Source: Streptomyces sp. SS1-1
GTDB taxonomy: Bacteria; Actinomycetota; Actinomycetes; Streptomycetales; Streptomycetaceae
DNA length: 64,000 nucleotides
Assembly (NCBI RefSeq): GCF_008973465.1
Contig: NZ_WBXN01000004.1
Coordinates: 4,752,501 to 4,816,500 of the forward strand
Direction: 5' to 3'
Under the pieces are notes generated by a model that was not told where the DNA came from, made no database searches, and was given only the letters and a program-made list of their open reading frames with translations. The position numbers and the translations under genes were made by a program. This document shows, in pieces, positions 42,643 through 51,841 of this stretch; position 1 is the first letter of the stretch, and the number at the start of each line of letters is the position of its first letter.

Positions 42643-43469
42643 AGCGCTCACTCTTCGGCCGCCTGTGGCCCAACGTCACGGCCGTCATCCTGTTCATCGG
42701 CTTCGTCTTCCCCGTGTACTGGATGTTCGCCACGGCGTTCAAGCCGACCGGCGACATCATCTCCGAGGACCCGGTCTGGTTCCCGACCGACGTCACCTTC
42801 GAGCACTTCAAGCGGGCCACGGGCGTCGACCACTTCTGGACCTACGTCGGCAACTCGCTGATCGTCACCGTCTGCGCGGTCGCCTTCGCCCTCGTCGTCG
42901 CGCTGGCCGGCGCGTTCGCCCTCGCCCGGATGCGGTTCAAGGGGCGGCGCGGGTTCGTCATCGGCTTCATGCTGGCCCAGATGGCACCCTGGGAGGTCAT
43001 GATCATCGCGATGTACATGATCGTCCGCGACGCGTCGATGCTGAACAGCCTGCTGCCGCTGACGGTCTTCTACATGATGATGATCCTGCCCTTCACCATC
43101 CTGACGCTGCGCGGCTTCGTCGCCGCGGTGCCCCGGGAACTGGAGGAGGCGGCGATGGTCGACGGCTGCACCCGCTCCCAGGCATTCCTCAAGGTCATCC
43201 TGCCGCTGCTCGCGCCGGGACTGATGTCCACGTCCCTGTTCGGCTTCATCACCGCGTGGAACGAGTTCCCGCTGGTCCTGGTGCTGAACAAGGAGGCGGA
43301 GTCGCAGACCCTGCCCCTGTGGCTGTCCAGCTTCCAGACCGCGTTCGGCAACGACTGGGGCGCGACCATGGCGGCGTCCTCCCTCTTCGCCATCCCGATC
43401 CTGATCCTCTTCGTCTTCCTGCAGCGCAGGGCAGTCAGCGGCCTGACGGCCGGCGCCGTGAAGGGATAA
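42639..43469 (+). CDS. dasC: Chitobiose ABC transporter permease DasC
   Basis: A 276-residue permease with six membrane helices and the EAA loop (EEAAMVDGCTRSQAFLKV, about residues 169-186). GTG 42639 overlaps the dasB stop (GTGA) and GAGGAGG lies just upstream. It forms the translocation pore with DasB. The GH3 enzyme gene starts 9 bases later. Confidence 0.94.
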   Translation: MKRSLFGRLWPNVTAVILFIGFVFPVYWMFATAFKPTGDIISEDPVWFPTDVTFEHFKRATGVDHFWTYVGNSLIVTVCAVAFALVVALAGAFALARMRFKGRRGFVIGFMLAQMAPWEVMIIAMYMIVRDASMLNSLLPLTVFYMMMILPFTILTLRGFVAAVPRELEEAAMVDGCTRSQAFLKVILPLLAPGLMSTSLFGFITAWNEFPLVLVLNKEAESQTLPLWLSSFQTAFGNDWGATMAASSLFAIPILILFVFLQRRAVSGLTAGAVKG

Positions 43470-43478
43470 CGCCACCCG

Positions 43479-44960
43479 ATGACGACAATCGCCAGCGGCA
43501 CCGACACACTCACGCGCGATGCCCTGACCGTCCTCCAGCCGGGCTTCACCGGCACCACCGCCCCGGACTGGCTGCTGCGCCGGCTCGGGGAGGGCCTCGC
43601 CTCCGTCGGACTGTTCGGCCGCAACATCGCCTCGCCCGAGCAACTGGCGGCCCTCACCGCCCAGCTGCGCGCCGAGCGCGACGACGTCCTCGTGGCGATC
43701 GACGAGGAAGGCGGTGACGTGACCCGGCTGGAGGTGCGCTCCGGCTCCAGCTTCCCCGGCAACCACGCCCTCGGCGCCGTCGACGACGTCGAGCTCACCC
43801 GGCAGGTCGCCGCCGAGCTGGGCCGCCGCCTCGCCGCCTGCGGGGTCAACCTCAACTGGGCCCCGTCGGCCGACATCAACTCCAACCCGGCCAACCCGGT
43901 GATCGGCGTGCGCTCCTTCGGCGCCGGCACCGACCTGGCCGCCCGGCACACCGCCGCCTATGTCACCGGCCTCCAGTCGGCGGGCGTCGCGGCCTGCACC
44001 AAGCACTTCCCCGGCCACGGCGACACCGCCGTCGACTCCCACCACGCGCTGCCCCGCATCGACGCCGGCGCCGCGGTGCTGACGGAGCGTGAACTCGCCC
44101 CGTTCCGCGCGGCGATCGCCGCCGGCACCCGGGCGATGATGAGCGCGCACATCCTGGTCCCCGCACTGGACCCGGACCGCCCGGCCACCCTGTCCCGCGC
44201 CGTCCTGACCGATCTGCTGCGCGGGGAACTCGGCTACACCGGACTCATCGTCACCGACGGCATGGAGATGCAGGCCATCTCCGCCACCTACGGCATCGAA
44301 CGCGGCAGCGTCCTCGCGATCGCGGCCGGCGCCGACGCGATCTGCGTGGGCGGCGGCCTCGCCGACGACGAGACGGTACGGCGGCTGCGCGACGCCCTCG
44401 TCACGGCCGTCCGCGCGGGCGAGCTCCCCGAGGCCCGGCTCGCGGAGGCCGCCGAACGCGTCCGCGAGCTGGCCCGCTGGACGGCCACCGCCACCGCGGA
44501 ACCGGTCGAGGCCCGCCCCGACATCGGCCTGGTCGCGGCCCGCCGCGCCCTGCGGCTGACGGGCGCCGCGTCCTTCACCCCGCTCACCGAGGCGCCCTAT
44601 GTCGCCGCCTTCACGCCGGTCGCCAACATCGCCGTGGGCGACGAGACGCCGTGGGGCGTGGCGGCGGACCTGGACCGCCTGCTCCCCGGCACCCGCACGG
44701 GCAGCCACACGGGCGAGGACGCCGGCCGCGAGGCGCTGGCGGCGGCGGGTGGCAGCCGTCTGGTGGCGGTCGTGCGCGACGAGCACCGCCACCCCTGGAT
44801 GGCGGCGGCCCTGGACGACCTGCTCACGGCCCGCCCCGACACGATCGTGGTCGAGATGGGCGTCCCCCAGGCCGCCCCGCGCGGCGCCCTGCACATCGCC
44901 ACCCACGGCGCGGCCCGCGTCTGCGGCCGCGCGGCGGCCGAGGTCATCGCGGGCGTCTAG
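43479..44960 (+). CDS. dasD: GH3 beta-N-acetylglucosaminidase (DasD/NagZ-type)
   Basis: A 493-residue glycoside hydrolase family 3 enzyme with the GlcNAc-specific signature KHFPGHGDT (residues 175-183, with the His general acid-base of NagZ-type members) and nucleophile Asp260 in TDGMEM. There is no signal peptide, so it acts in the cytoplasm on imported chitobiose. It is longer than E. coli NagZ, having a C-terminal domain of about 150 residues. A role in peptidoglycan recycling is an alternative. Confidence 0.9.
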   Translation: MTTIASGTDTLTRDALTVLQPGFTGTTAPDWLLRRLGEGLASVGLFGRNIASPEQLAALTAQLRAERDDVLVAIDEEGGDVTRLEVRSGSSFPGNHALGAVDDVELTRQVAAELGRRLAACGVNLNWAPSADINSNPANPVIGVRSFGAGTDLAARHTAAYVTGLQSAGVAACTKHFPGHGDTAVDSHHALPRIDAGAAVLTERELAPFRAAIAAGTRAMMSAHILVPALDPDRPATLSRAVLTDLLRGELGYTGLIVTDGMEMQAISATYGIERGSVLAIAAGADAICVGGGLADDETVRRLRDALVTAVRAGELPEARLAEAAERVRELARWTATATAEPVEARPDIGLVAARRALRLTGAASFTPLTEAPYVAAFTPVANIAVGDETPWGVAADLDRLLPGTRTGSHTGEDAGREALAAAGGSRLVAVVRDEHRHPWMAAALDDLLTARPDTIVVEMGVPQAAPRGALHIATHGAARVCGRAAAEVIAGV

Positions 44961-44968
44961 GTACCGAC

Positions 44969-45012
44969 GACGAAGGCGCCGGCCCCCTTCCCAGGGGGCC
45001 GGCGCCTTCGTC
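44969..45012. terminator. Bidirectional terminator hairpin
   Basis: A long near-perfect inverted repeat with about 20-base arms (44969-44988 with 44993-45012) and a 4-base loop, between the convergent dasD and nagB genes. Confidence 0.9.
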
Positions 45013-45032
45013 ATGTGCGCGGGAGCGGGGAC

Positions 45033-45818
45033 TCAGATCCCCTGCCAGTCGGGCTTGTTGGCGTACGTGTGCCGGAAGTAGTCCGCCAGCTTCAACTTCG
45101 AGGCGGCGGCCTCGTCGACGACGACCGTGGCGTGCGGGTGCAGCTGCAGCGCCGACGCCGGGCAGATCGCGGCGACCGGTCCCTCGACGGTCGCGGCGAC
45201 CGCGTCCGCCTTGCCCTCGCCGGTGGCCAGCAGCACCAGGTGCCGCGCCTCCAGGATCGTCCCGATGCCCTGGGTGATCACGTGGTGCGGGACCTGCTCG
45301 ATGTCCCCGTCGAAGAAGCGCGCGTTGTCCACGCGGGTCTGCTCGGTGAGCGTCTTGATCCGGGTCCGCGAGGCCAGCGAGGAACACGGCTCGTTGAAGC
45401 CGATGTGCCCGTCCGTGCCGATCCCGAGCAGCTGGAGGTCGACCCCGCCGGCCGCCGCGAGGGCCTTGTCGTACGCCTCGCACGCGGCCTGCACGTCCTC
45501 GGCCGTGCCGTCCGGGCCCATGAACGCGTCCATGCCGACGCCCAGCGGCTCCAGCACCTCGCGGCGCAGCACCGAGCGGTAGGACTCCGGGTGCTCGGCC
45601 GGGAGCCCCACGTATTCGTCGAGCTGGGCGACGCGCGCCCGTGAGGCGTCGACGGCACCGGAGCGCACCTTGGCCGCGAGCGCCGTGTAGATGGGCAGCG
45701 GTGTCGACCCGGTGGCCACACCGAGCAGGGCGTCGGGCTTGCGTCGGAGCAGCTGGGCCATGGCCTCGGCTATCAGCTCGCCACCCGCCTGGGCGTCCGG
45801 AACGATGACAACTTCCAC
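45033..45818 (-). CDS. nagB: Glucosamine-6-phosphate deaminase
   Basis: A 261-residue NagB: GVATGSTPLPIY (phosphate site, about residues 34-45), catalytic Asp in QLDEYVGL (about 67) and GIGTDGHIGFNEP (about 132-144). It converts glucosamine-6-phosphate to fructose-6-phosphate and ammonia, the last step of GlcNAc use. A DasR site lies 52 bases upstream of the GTG start. nagA and kinase genes are not nearby. Confidence 0.95.
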   Translation of the reverse strand: MEVVIVPDAQAGGELIAEAMAQLLRRKPDALLGVATGSTPLPIYTALAAKVRSGAVDASRARVAQLDEYVGLPAEHPESYRSVLRREVLEPLGVGMDAFMGPDGTAEDVQAACEAYDKALAAAGGVDLQLLGIGTDGHIGFNEPCSSLASRTRIKTLTEQTRVDNARFFDGDIEQVPHHVITQGIGTILEARHLVLLATGEGKADAVAATVEGPVAAICPASALQLHPHATVVVDEAAASKLKLADYFRHTYANKPDWQGI

Positions 45819-45869
45819 GCTGGGCCTGCCGATCTCAGGAGGGACTCGAAGGGCACCCTGAAGGGAGCA

Positions 45870-45885
45870 TGTGGTTTAGACCAAT
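45870..45885. promoter_or_regulatory. DasR-binding site (dre) of nagB
   Basis: TGTGGTTTAGACCAAT matches 12 of 16 consensus positions. It sits 52 bases upstream of the nagB start, in a typical operator position. Confidence 0.85.
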
Positions 45886-46483
45886 CTAACAGAGCGGGGC
45901 CTTCCGGCCCAGGTGAGCGCGGCCCGCGGGTCGCCTTTCCGGCCCGCTGTTCAGGGCCCTTCCGCAGGCCGTGTGACCCGGTACGAACCACTCGAACCGG
46001 GCAGGCCGGGACGAACCGGCGGTCGCCCGCTGGAATTGCCCCGGTCGACCCGCCCCGACATGAACCCACACGGGTTAGGCTGCGTGATGTATGCCAGGGC
46101 GACCGACCGGCTCGGGCCGGTCCGAGAGCCCGCACAGAAGCGCCAACAGCGAACAAGCTCCCACGCATGGACACACCCGAGTGGTCTAGTCCACAATGCC
46201 AGGGAGTGCGTAGTACGAAGTACGCACCGACTTCCGTCTTCCCCGCACAGGAAGGCGGACCGAGGAACCGGAGCTCTCTGCCCTGACTGCCCCGGGTCCT
46301 CATCCTCGGCCGACCGGGACCGCACACCCCACGGCCGATATTGCTCCGGGCTGCGGTGCCGGGAGGGTTGAGGGTCCCTCTCAGGCGCCGCGGCCCGCGG
46401 GTGTCTCCGGGGCCGTACGGCTGCCCGAGGGCGGCATGCCGGTCCCGTCCGTAACCCCAGGTACGCTCGGCCTCGTGCCCTCC
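45886..46483. other. Long non-coding stretch between nagB and the histidine kinase gene
   Basis: About 600 bases without a convincing gene; open frames on both strands here lack the codon bias of this genome. It contains a second, strong DasR site at 46180-46195, with local AT enrichment around it (AGTGCGTAGTACGAAGTACGC follows). It could hold a long nagB leader, a promoter for the kinase gene or a small RNA. Confidence 0.6.
46180..46195. promoter_or_regulatory. DasR-binding site (dre), distal, between nagB and kinase gene
   Basis: AGTGGTCTAGTCCACA matches 14 of 16 consensus positions, the best dre in the window. It is about 360 bases from nagB and 290 from the kinase gene, so its target is unclear. 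Confidence 0.85.
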
Positions 46484-47950
46484 ATGAACGAACTCGTACG
46501 CCAGCACACGGCCCTCGACGACACCGACCTCGAGTGGCTCCACCTGCTGGTCTCGGAGTGGCAGCTGCTCTCCGACCTCTCCTTCGCCGACCTCGTGCTG
46601 TGGGTGCCCACCAGCGACGGCACCCGGTACGTCTCCGTGGCGCAGATGCGGCCCAACACCGGCCCCACCTCCTACCAGGACGACATGGTCGGCCACCTCG
46701 TCCCGCGCGGCCGCCGCCCGATGCTGGACGCCGCGCTCGACGAGGGCCGCATCGTGCGCGAGGGCGACCCGGAGTGGCGCGAGGAGGTCCCGGTCCGCGT
46801 CGAGTCGATCCCGGTCCGCCGGGAGGGCCGCGTCCTCGGCGTCATCGCCCGCAACACCAACCTGCTCACCGTCCGCACCCCGAGCCGTCTGGAGCTCACC
46901 TATCTGCAGAGCGCCTCGGACCTCGCGCAGATGATCGCGGCCGGCTCGTTCCCGTTCGCCAACCAGCAGGTCGACATGGACGCCTCACCGCGGGTCGGCG
47001 ACGGCCTGATCCGGGTGGACGCCGACGGCGTCGTCCAGTACGCCTCCCCGAACGCGCTGTCCGCCTACCACCGCCTCGGGCTCGCCGCCGACCTGGTCGG
47101 CCACCACCTGGGCCGCACCACCGCCGAACTCGCCCCGACGCACGGCCCGGTGGACGAGGCGCTCGCCAAGGTCGCCAGCGGCTGGGCGCCCCGCGAGTTC
47201 GAGATCGAGTCCGAGGACGGCGTCATCCAGTTCCGGGCGATCCCGCTCAAGCCCAAGGGCATCCGCATCGGTTCGCTGGTGCTGCTCCGGGACGTCACCG
47301 AACTGCGCCGCCGCGAGCGCGAGTTGATCACCAAGGACGCGACGATCCGGGAGATCCACCACCGGGTCAAGAACAACCTTCAGACGGTGGCCGCCCTGCT
47401 GCGCCTGCAGGCCCGGCGCATCGAGTCCGACCGCGGCCGGGAGGCCCTGGAGGAGGCGGTCCGCCGTGTCGGCTCGATCGCCATCGTGCACGAGACGCTC
47501 TCCCAGAACCTGGACGAGCGCGTCGAGTTCGACGAGATCGCCGACCGGGTGCTCGCGATGGTCGCCGAGATCTCGCCCGGCAAGGTCACCGGCCGGCGCA
47601 CGGGCCGCTTCGGCATCCTGGACGCCGAGGTCGCCACCCCGCTGTCGATGGTCCTGACCGAGGTCCTGCAGAACGCGCTGGAGCACGGGTTCCGCGACGG
47701 CGACACCGGCGCCGTCGAGGTGTCGGCCGTCCGCGGCGGGACGACCAAGCAGGCGCGCCTCCTGGTCACCGTCCAGGACGACGGTGTCGGCCTGCCCGCG
47801 GGCTTCGACCCGCACACCGCGGGCAACCTCGGCCTGCAGATCGTACGGACGCTCGTCGAGGGCGAGTTGGGCGGCACGTTCGACATGGTCCCCGCCCCGG
47901 AGCGGGGCACCCGGGTGATCCTCGACATCCCGGTACGGGCGACCAAGTAG
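46484..47950 (+). CDS. PdtaS-like sensor histidine kinase (HisKA_2 type)
   Basis: A 488-residue cytosolic sensor kinase: N-terminal GAF-like domain (WQLLSDLSFADLVLWVP start), PAS domain (about residues 180-285), HisKA_2 phosphorylation site IHHRVKNNLQTVAALLRL and a HATPase domain with EVLQNALEHGF (N box) and DDGVGLP (G box). It resembles mycobacterial PdtaS, whose partner PdtaR is an ANTAR-domain RNA-binding regulator; no partner is adjacent. A GTG at 46475 is an alternative start. Confidence 0.92.
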   Translation: MNELVRQHTALDDTDLEWLHLLVSEWQLLSDLSFADLVLWVPTSDGTRYVSVAQMRPNTGPTSYQDDMVGHLVPRGRRPMLDAALDEGRIVREGDPEWREEVPVRVESIPVRREGRVLGVIARNTNLLTVRTPSRLELTYLQSASDLAQMIAAGSFPFANQQVDMDASPRVGDGLIRVDADGVVQYASPNALSAYHRLGLAADLVGHHLGRTTAELAPTHGPVDEALAKVASGWAPREFEIESEDGVIQFRAIPLKPKGIRIGSLVLLRDVTELRRRERELITKDATIREIHHRVKNNLQTVAALLRLQARRIESDRGREALEEAVRRVGSIAIVHETLSQNLDERVEFDEIADRVLAMVAEISPGKVTGRRTGRFGILDAEVATPLSMVLTEVLQNALEHGFRDGDTGAVEVSAVRGGTTKQARLLVTVQDDGVGLPAGFDPHTAGNLGLQIVRTLVEGELGGTFDMVPAPERGTRVILDIPVRATK

Positions 47951-47990
47951 CCCCGGCCGGCGGGGGAGCGCGGACGGCTCCGGACGGCAA

Positions 47991-48019
47991 AGAGCCCCGG
48001 ACCAGAAGGTCCGGGGCCA
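47991..48019. terminator. Bidirectional terminator hairpin
   Basis: A 10-base perfect inverted repeat (47994-48003 with 48008-48017), 4-base loop, between the convergent kinase and wblE genes. Confidence 0.8.
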
Positions 48020-48116
48020 GTGCTCATCGGGGGTACTGCGCGCTGCGGCTCGGGGCGGGAGATGCGTACGCGCTGTACGCGCCGCCAAGCTCAGGCTGTG
48101 CTGCGGGGTGGGAGTG

Positions 48117-48374
48117 TCAGGCGGAGGCCTGACGAGCCCGGTTGCGGGCGGCGCGGCGCTTCATGGCGCGGCGCTCGTCCTCGCTGAGACCACCCCAGAC
48201 GCCGGAGTCCTGACCGGACTCGAGCGCCCACTGCAGGCACTGCTCGATAACCGGGCAGCGACGGCAGACGGCCTTGGCTTCCTCGATCTGCAGCAGCGCA
48301 GGACCGGTGTTGCCGATGGGGAAGAAGAGCTCGGGGTCTTCCTCGCGGCAAACGGCGTTGTGACGCCAGTCCAT
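48117..48374 (-). CDS. wblE: WhiB-like iron-sulfur regulator WblE
   Basis: An 85-residue WhiB-family protein. The four [4Fe-4S] ligands are Cys9, Cys37, Cys40 and Cys46, followed by the GVWGG turn (58-62) and a basic C-terminal tail (KRRAARNRAR). Sequence and neighbourhood match Streptomyces WblE, the counterpart of mycobacterial WhiB1, which binds the primary sigma factor and senses nitric oxide. The family is restricted to actinobacteria and their phages. Confidence 0.96.
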   Translation of the reverse strand: MDWRHNAVCREEDPELFFPIGNTGPALLQIEEAKAVCRRCPVIEQCLQWALESGQDSGVWGGLSEDERRAMKRRAARNRARQASA

Positions 48375-48691
48375 GGCTGCTACCTCTCCTTGATTACATG
48401 CGGGTTGCTTGTGAATGTGAACGCTTTCACGAATCCCTCAACAAGTGAAGGGCCTACCGCCAGGTTTCCCGGCGTGGGTCCTGTGAGTTGAAGGGGATTC
48501 TGGTGATCAGTGGAGGCCGGTCTTGCGGGCCGTCCCGATCGCCATGTAGAGACTCGCAAACCTCGGCGGCGGATACAACCCCTTCCGGAAAGTTTTTTTT
48601 GATTCCTCGGTGTCGACTAGGTCACAGCCGTACTTCCATGGGGTGGATCCTGGCCTAAACGTTCGAGTGAAAGGACTTTCGCCCGTTCCGC
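48375..48691. other. Non-coding region upstream of wblE
   Basis: A 317-base gap that should contain the wblE promoter (minus strand). It is notably AT-rich for this genome, with an 8-base T run at 48593-48600 and TTGCTTGTGAATGTGAACGC near 48410. No gene or clear hairpin is seen. Confidence 0.6.
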
Positions 48692-49660
48692 TCACACAAT
48701 CACACGCAGTGCACGGCGTACGCCTGTGAACGTCACGCTCGTACGCAGCCCCAGGTGGTCGCCGTCCATCTGAAGGGGCAGGGGGACCTTCGAATGCAAG
48801 GTGAACCGGTCCAGATCGTGCAACGAGACCGCGTGCTTGCCATGGGGTCCCCGCTCGGGGGACGAAGTGAGCAACTGGGTCGCATACCGGGCAACCGCGA
48901 CCGTGGACATCCGGCTGAGACCGAGTACGTCCAGACCGGTATCGAACGAGGCCTTAGGCGCCGCGTACACGGGGCGATTGAGCAGATACGTCCACGGAGC
49001 GGTGTTGCAGACGATGGACAGCACCAAATCGGTCACCGGGTCCTCGCCCGGCCGCTCCAGCGTGATCGTGCCGTGCCGGCGGTTGGGCTCCTGGAGGAAC
49101 TGGCGCGCCACCTGGCGCAGATACAGAGCGTGTGTGGACTTCCGGCCCTGTTCGCGCTGCTGCTCGACCCGGCCGACGACCCCCGCGTCGAAGCCGAGCC
49201 CCGCGCAGAAGGTGAACCACCGGCCCGGCACCGCCTCGTCGGCGGTCCCCGGGGTGCCGGCGGCTATCCCCATGCCGACCGTGCGCTCGCTGCCCTCGCG
49301 CAGCGCGTCCAGCAGGGCGCCGGTCGCCTCGACGGCGTCGTTGGGCAGCCCGAGGGCGCGGGCGAAGACGTTCGTGGAACCGCCGGGCACCACCGCGAGC
49401 CGCGGCAGCCTCTCCGGATCGGGGCCCTTGTGCAGCAGACCGTTGACGACCTCGTTCACCGTGCCGTCGCCGCCGAGGGCGACCACCAGGTCGATGTCGT
49501 CGCTGTCCGCCGCCTGCCGCCCCAGGTCGCGCGCGTGTCCGCGGTACTCGGTGGTGACCGCCTCCAGCTTCATCTCGCTGGCGAGCGCATGGATCAGGAC
49601 ATCGCGCGTACGTGCGCTTGTGGTGGTTGCCGCCGGATTGACCACGAGAAGTGCACGCAT
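48692..49660 (-). CDS. Diacylglycerol/sphingosine-kinase-like lipid kinase
   Basis: A 322-residue DAGK-catalytic-domain protein. It begins MRALLVVNPAATTTS and carries the nucleotide-binding GGDGTVNEVVNGLL motif (about residues 63-76) and the PGGSTNVFARALGLP block (about 92-106). It phosphorylates a lipid such as diacylglycerol, undecaprenol or an undefined lipid. It stands alone, read towards wblE. Confidence 0.9.
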   Translation of the reverse strand: MRALLVVNPAATTTSARTRDVLIHALASEMKLEAVTTEYRGHARDLGRQAADSDDIDLVVALGGDGTVNEVVNGLLHKGPDPERLPRLAVVPGGSTNVFARALGLPNDAVEATGALLDALREGSERTVGMGIAAGTPGTADEAVPGRWFTFCAGLGFDAGVVGRVEQQREQGRKSTHALYLRQVARQFLQEPNRRHGTITLERPGEDPVTDLVLSIVCNTAPWTYLLNRPVYAAPKASFDTGLDVLGLSRMSTVAVARYATQLLTSSPERGPHGKHAVSLHDLDRFTLHSKVPLPLQMDGDHLGLRTSVTFTGVRRALRVIV

Positions 49661-49808
49661 GACTGGCAGCGTACCTACTGGGGGGTACCGGGCACAGGCC
49701 GAGGTGGGGATCGACCGTGGCGACCCGCGTGAGCCTCGCCACGGGAAGCGGGGGAGATAGGGGACCTCGGCCGGAAAGAGGCTCCGCCCGGACGGCTACC
49801 CTTCAAGG

Positions 49809-50255
49809 GTGACCAAGCAGCAGACCCCCGCTCCCGAGGAAACCGCCGGTCCGCGCCCGCGGCGGCTGACCTACGCCGCCGTGCTCACCGCCCTGGAAGG
49901 GCTGGGACTGGCCGTCGGCGGTGTCTGGGTGCTGGTCCTCGGACTGACGGGCGACCCCGACGACCGGCAGCAGGCCGTCACTCTCGGTGTCACCCTCGTC
50001 GTCCTCGCCCTGCTGCCGCTGCTCGCCGCGCGCGGACTGCTCGCCCTGCGCAGCTGGAGCCGGGGACCGTCCGTGATCACCCAGATCCTGGCGCTGCCGG
50101 TGGCCTACAGCCTGCTGCAGGCCGACAGCATCGCCATCCCGGTGGGGATCGCCGTCGCCGCCGCCGCGATCGCCACGCTGGTCTTCCTGCTCAGCCCGTC
50201 GACCACGCGGGCCCTCGGCATCCGGCGGCCCGGCGCCGAACCCGGCGAGCGGTAA
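49809..50255 (+). CDS. Integral membrane protein, four helices
   Basis: A 148-residue protein with four predicted membrane helices, short charged ends and a GTG start at 49809. There is no recognised domain. It is convergent with sigH (21 bases between the stops). Confidence 0.78.
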   Translation: MTKQQTPAPEETAGPRPRRLTYAAVLTALEGLGLAVGGVWVLVLGLTGDPDDRQQAVTLGVTLVVLALLPLLAARGLLALRSWSRGPSVITQILALPVAYSLLQADSIAIPVGIAVAAAAIATLVFLLSPSTTRALGIRRPGAEPGER

Positions 50256-50276
50256 CCGCCCGCCCGGCCGAGGCCG

Positions 50277-51299
50277 TCACTCCTCCACGAGGAGCTTCTC
50301 CCGCAGCTGCGCCAGCGTGCGCGCCAGCAGACGCGAGACGTGCATCTGGGAGATGCCGACCTCCTGCGCGATCTGCGACTGGGTCATGTTGCCGAAGAAG
50401 CGCAGCAGCAGGATCCGCTTCTCGCGCGGCGGGAGGTCCTCCAGCAGCGGCTTGAGCGACTCGCGGTACTCGACGCCCTCCAGCGCCTCGTCCTCCGCGC
50501 CCAGGGTGTCCGCGACCGCCGGGGACTCGTCGTCGGTGTCGGGGACGTCCAGGGACAGCGTGGAGTAGGCGTTGGCCGACTCCAGGCCCTCCAGGACCTC
50601 CTCCTCCGAGATCGCCAGCTTCTCCGCGAGCTCGTGGACCGTGGGGGAGCGGCCGTGCAGCTGGGACAGCTCCGCGGTGGCCGTCGTCAGCGCGAGGCGC
50701 AGCTCCTGCAGCCTGCGCGGGACGCGGACCGCCCAGCCCTTGTCGCGGAAGTGCCGCTTGATCTCGCCGACGACTGTCGGCGTCGCGTACGTCGAGAACT
50801 CCACGCCGCGGTCCGGGTCGAACCGGTCGACCGACTTGATCAGCCCGATCGTGGCGACCTGGGTGAGGTCGTCGAGGGGCTCGCCGCGGTTGCGGAAGCG
50901 GCGCGCGAGGTGCTCCACGAGCGGCAGATGCATCCGGACCAGCCGGTTGCGCAGCTCCGCGTACTCCGGGGTGCCGTCCTGCAGCCCGCGCAGCTCGATG
51001 AACAGGGCGCGCGCCCCGCTGCGGTCCTGCGGGTCGTGGCGTGTGGCCTGCGCGCCGCGCGCGCCGGCCGCCGCCCGGTCCTCGGCCTGTCGCTCGTGCT
51101 CGCTCATCGTCCCGCCCGTCGCCCTCTCCCGAGCCCTCGCCGCCGGCCGGGCCGGGGAGACCCCGATGCGCCCGGCCGGGGGCGCACCCTGCACGGCACC
51201 CTCGTCACCCCGCCCGTCGTCCAGGAGGCCGGTCGCCACGGAGTCGTCCTCCGGGTGCGGCCGGGCCTGCTCGGGGATGCCGTCGATGCCGTCCGCCAT
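50277..51299 (-). CDS. sigH: SigB/SigF-type stress sigma factor SigH
   Basis: A 340-residue form starting at ATG 51299, about 37 kDa. Region 2 contains DDLTQVATIGLIKSVDRFDP and EFSTYATPTVVGEIKRHFRD; region 4 contains MTQSQIAQEVGISQMHVSRL. An internal ATG at 51107 would give 276 residues. The frame stays open far upstream, through the anti-sigma gene in another frame, to about 51974, consistent with the reported longer SigH isoforms in S. coelicolor. It controls osmotic stress response and development. Confidence 0.88.
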   Translation of the reverse strand: MADGIDGIPEQARPHPEDDSVATGLLDDGRGDEGAVQGAPPAGRIGVSPARPAARARERATGGTMSEHERQAEDRAAAGARGAQATRHDPQDRSGARALFIELRGLQDGTPEYAELRNRLVRMHLPLVEHLARRFRNRGEPLDDLTQVATIGLIKSVDRFDPDRGVEFSTYATPTVVGEIKRHFRDKGWAVRVPRRLQELRLALTTATAELSQLHGRSPTVHELAEKLAISEEEVLEGLESANAYSTLSLDVPDTDDESPAVADTLGAEDEALEGVEYRESLKPLLEDLPPREKRILLLRFFGNMTQSQIAQEVGISQMHVSRLLARTLAQLREKLLVEE

Positions 51300-51427
51300 G
51301 CGGCGGGAACCGCTCGGGCCGCTCGGGCCCGCCCCCAGGCTCCCGGCTCCGTCGGAGCAGAAGGAGGTGCCGTCCGGCAGCCCCCGTGTGCCGCGCTCTT
51401 CGTCCCGCACCGGCCCGTCCCCGTCCC

Positions 51428-51841
51428 TCACGCCGGCCCGGGTCCCGCGCCGCGCTGTTTGTAGAGGCTGATCGACACGGTCTTGTCCTCGTCCACCGCC
51501 GAGGAGACCTTGCCGGCCAGGGCCGACAGGACGGTCCAGGCGAAGGTGTCCCGCGACGGGGCGTGGCCGTCCGTGGTCGGGGCCGAGACGGTGACCTCCA
51601 GCGAGTCGTCGACGAGCCGGAACACGCAGCTGAGCACCGAGCCGGGCACGGCCTGCTGGAGCAGGATCGCGCAGGCCTCGTCCACCGCGATGCGAAGGTC
51701 CTCGATCTCGTCGAGGGTGAAGTCCAAACGGGCGGCGAGGCCGGCAGTCGCCGTACGCAGCACCGACAGGTAGGCACCCGCAGCCGGCAGCCGGACTTCC
51801 ACGAAGTCCTGGGTCACGGGCTCGCCTGCGATCTGGGACAC
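51428..51841 (-). CDS. SigH anti-sigma factor, RsbW-like kinase (PrsH/UshX)
   Basis: A 137-residue GHKL-type ATPase of the RsbW/SpoIIAB family: LRIAVDEACAILL (N box, about residues 49-61) and a C-terminal SALAGKVSSAVDEDKTVSISL. It binds and inhibits SigH and is normally released by an anti-anti-sigma factor, here encoded elsewhere. GTG 51841 is chosen because GGAGG lies 5 bases upstream. It is co-transcribed with sigH. Confidence 0.88.
   Translation of the reverse strand: MSQIAGEPVTQDFVEVRLPAAGAYLSVLRTATAGLAARLDFTLDEIEDLRIAVDEACAILLQQAVPGSVLSCVFRLVDDSLEVTVSAPTTDGHAPSRDTFAWTVLSALAGKVSSAVDEDKTVSISLYKQRGAGPGPA

Noticed and set aside
40255..45014. Two overlapping minus-strand frames of nearly 800 codons opposite dasABCD
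   Set aside because: They are antisense shadows of four well-recognised genes and have no recognisable domain.
45913..46371. 152-codon plus-strand frame in the nagB-kinase gap
   Set aside because: Its codon use is unlike the genome, it has no ribosome-binding site and it runs through a DasR site.
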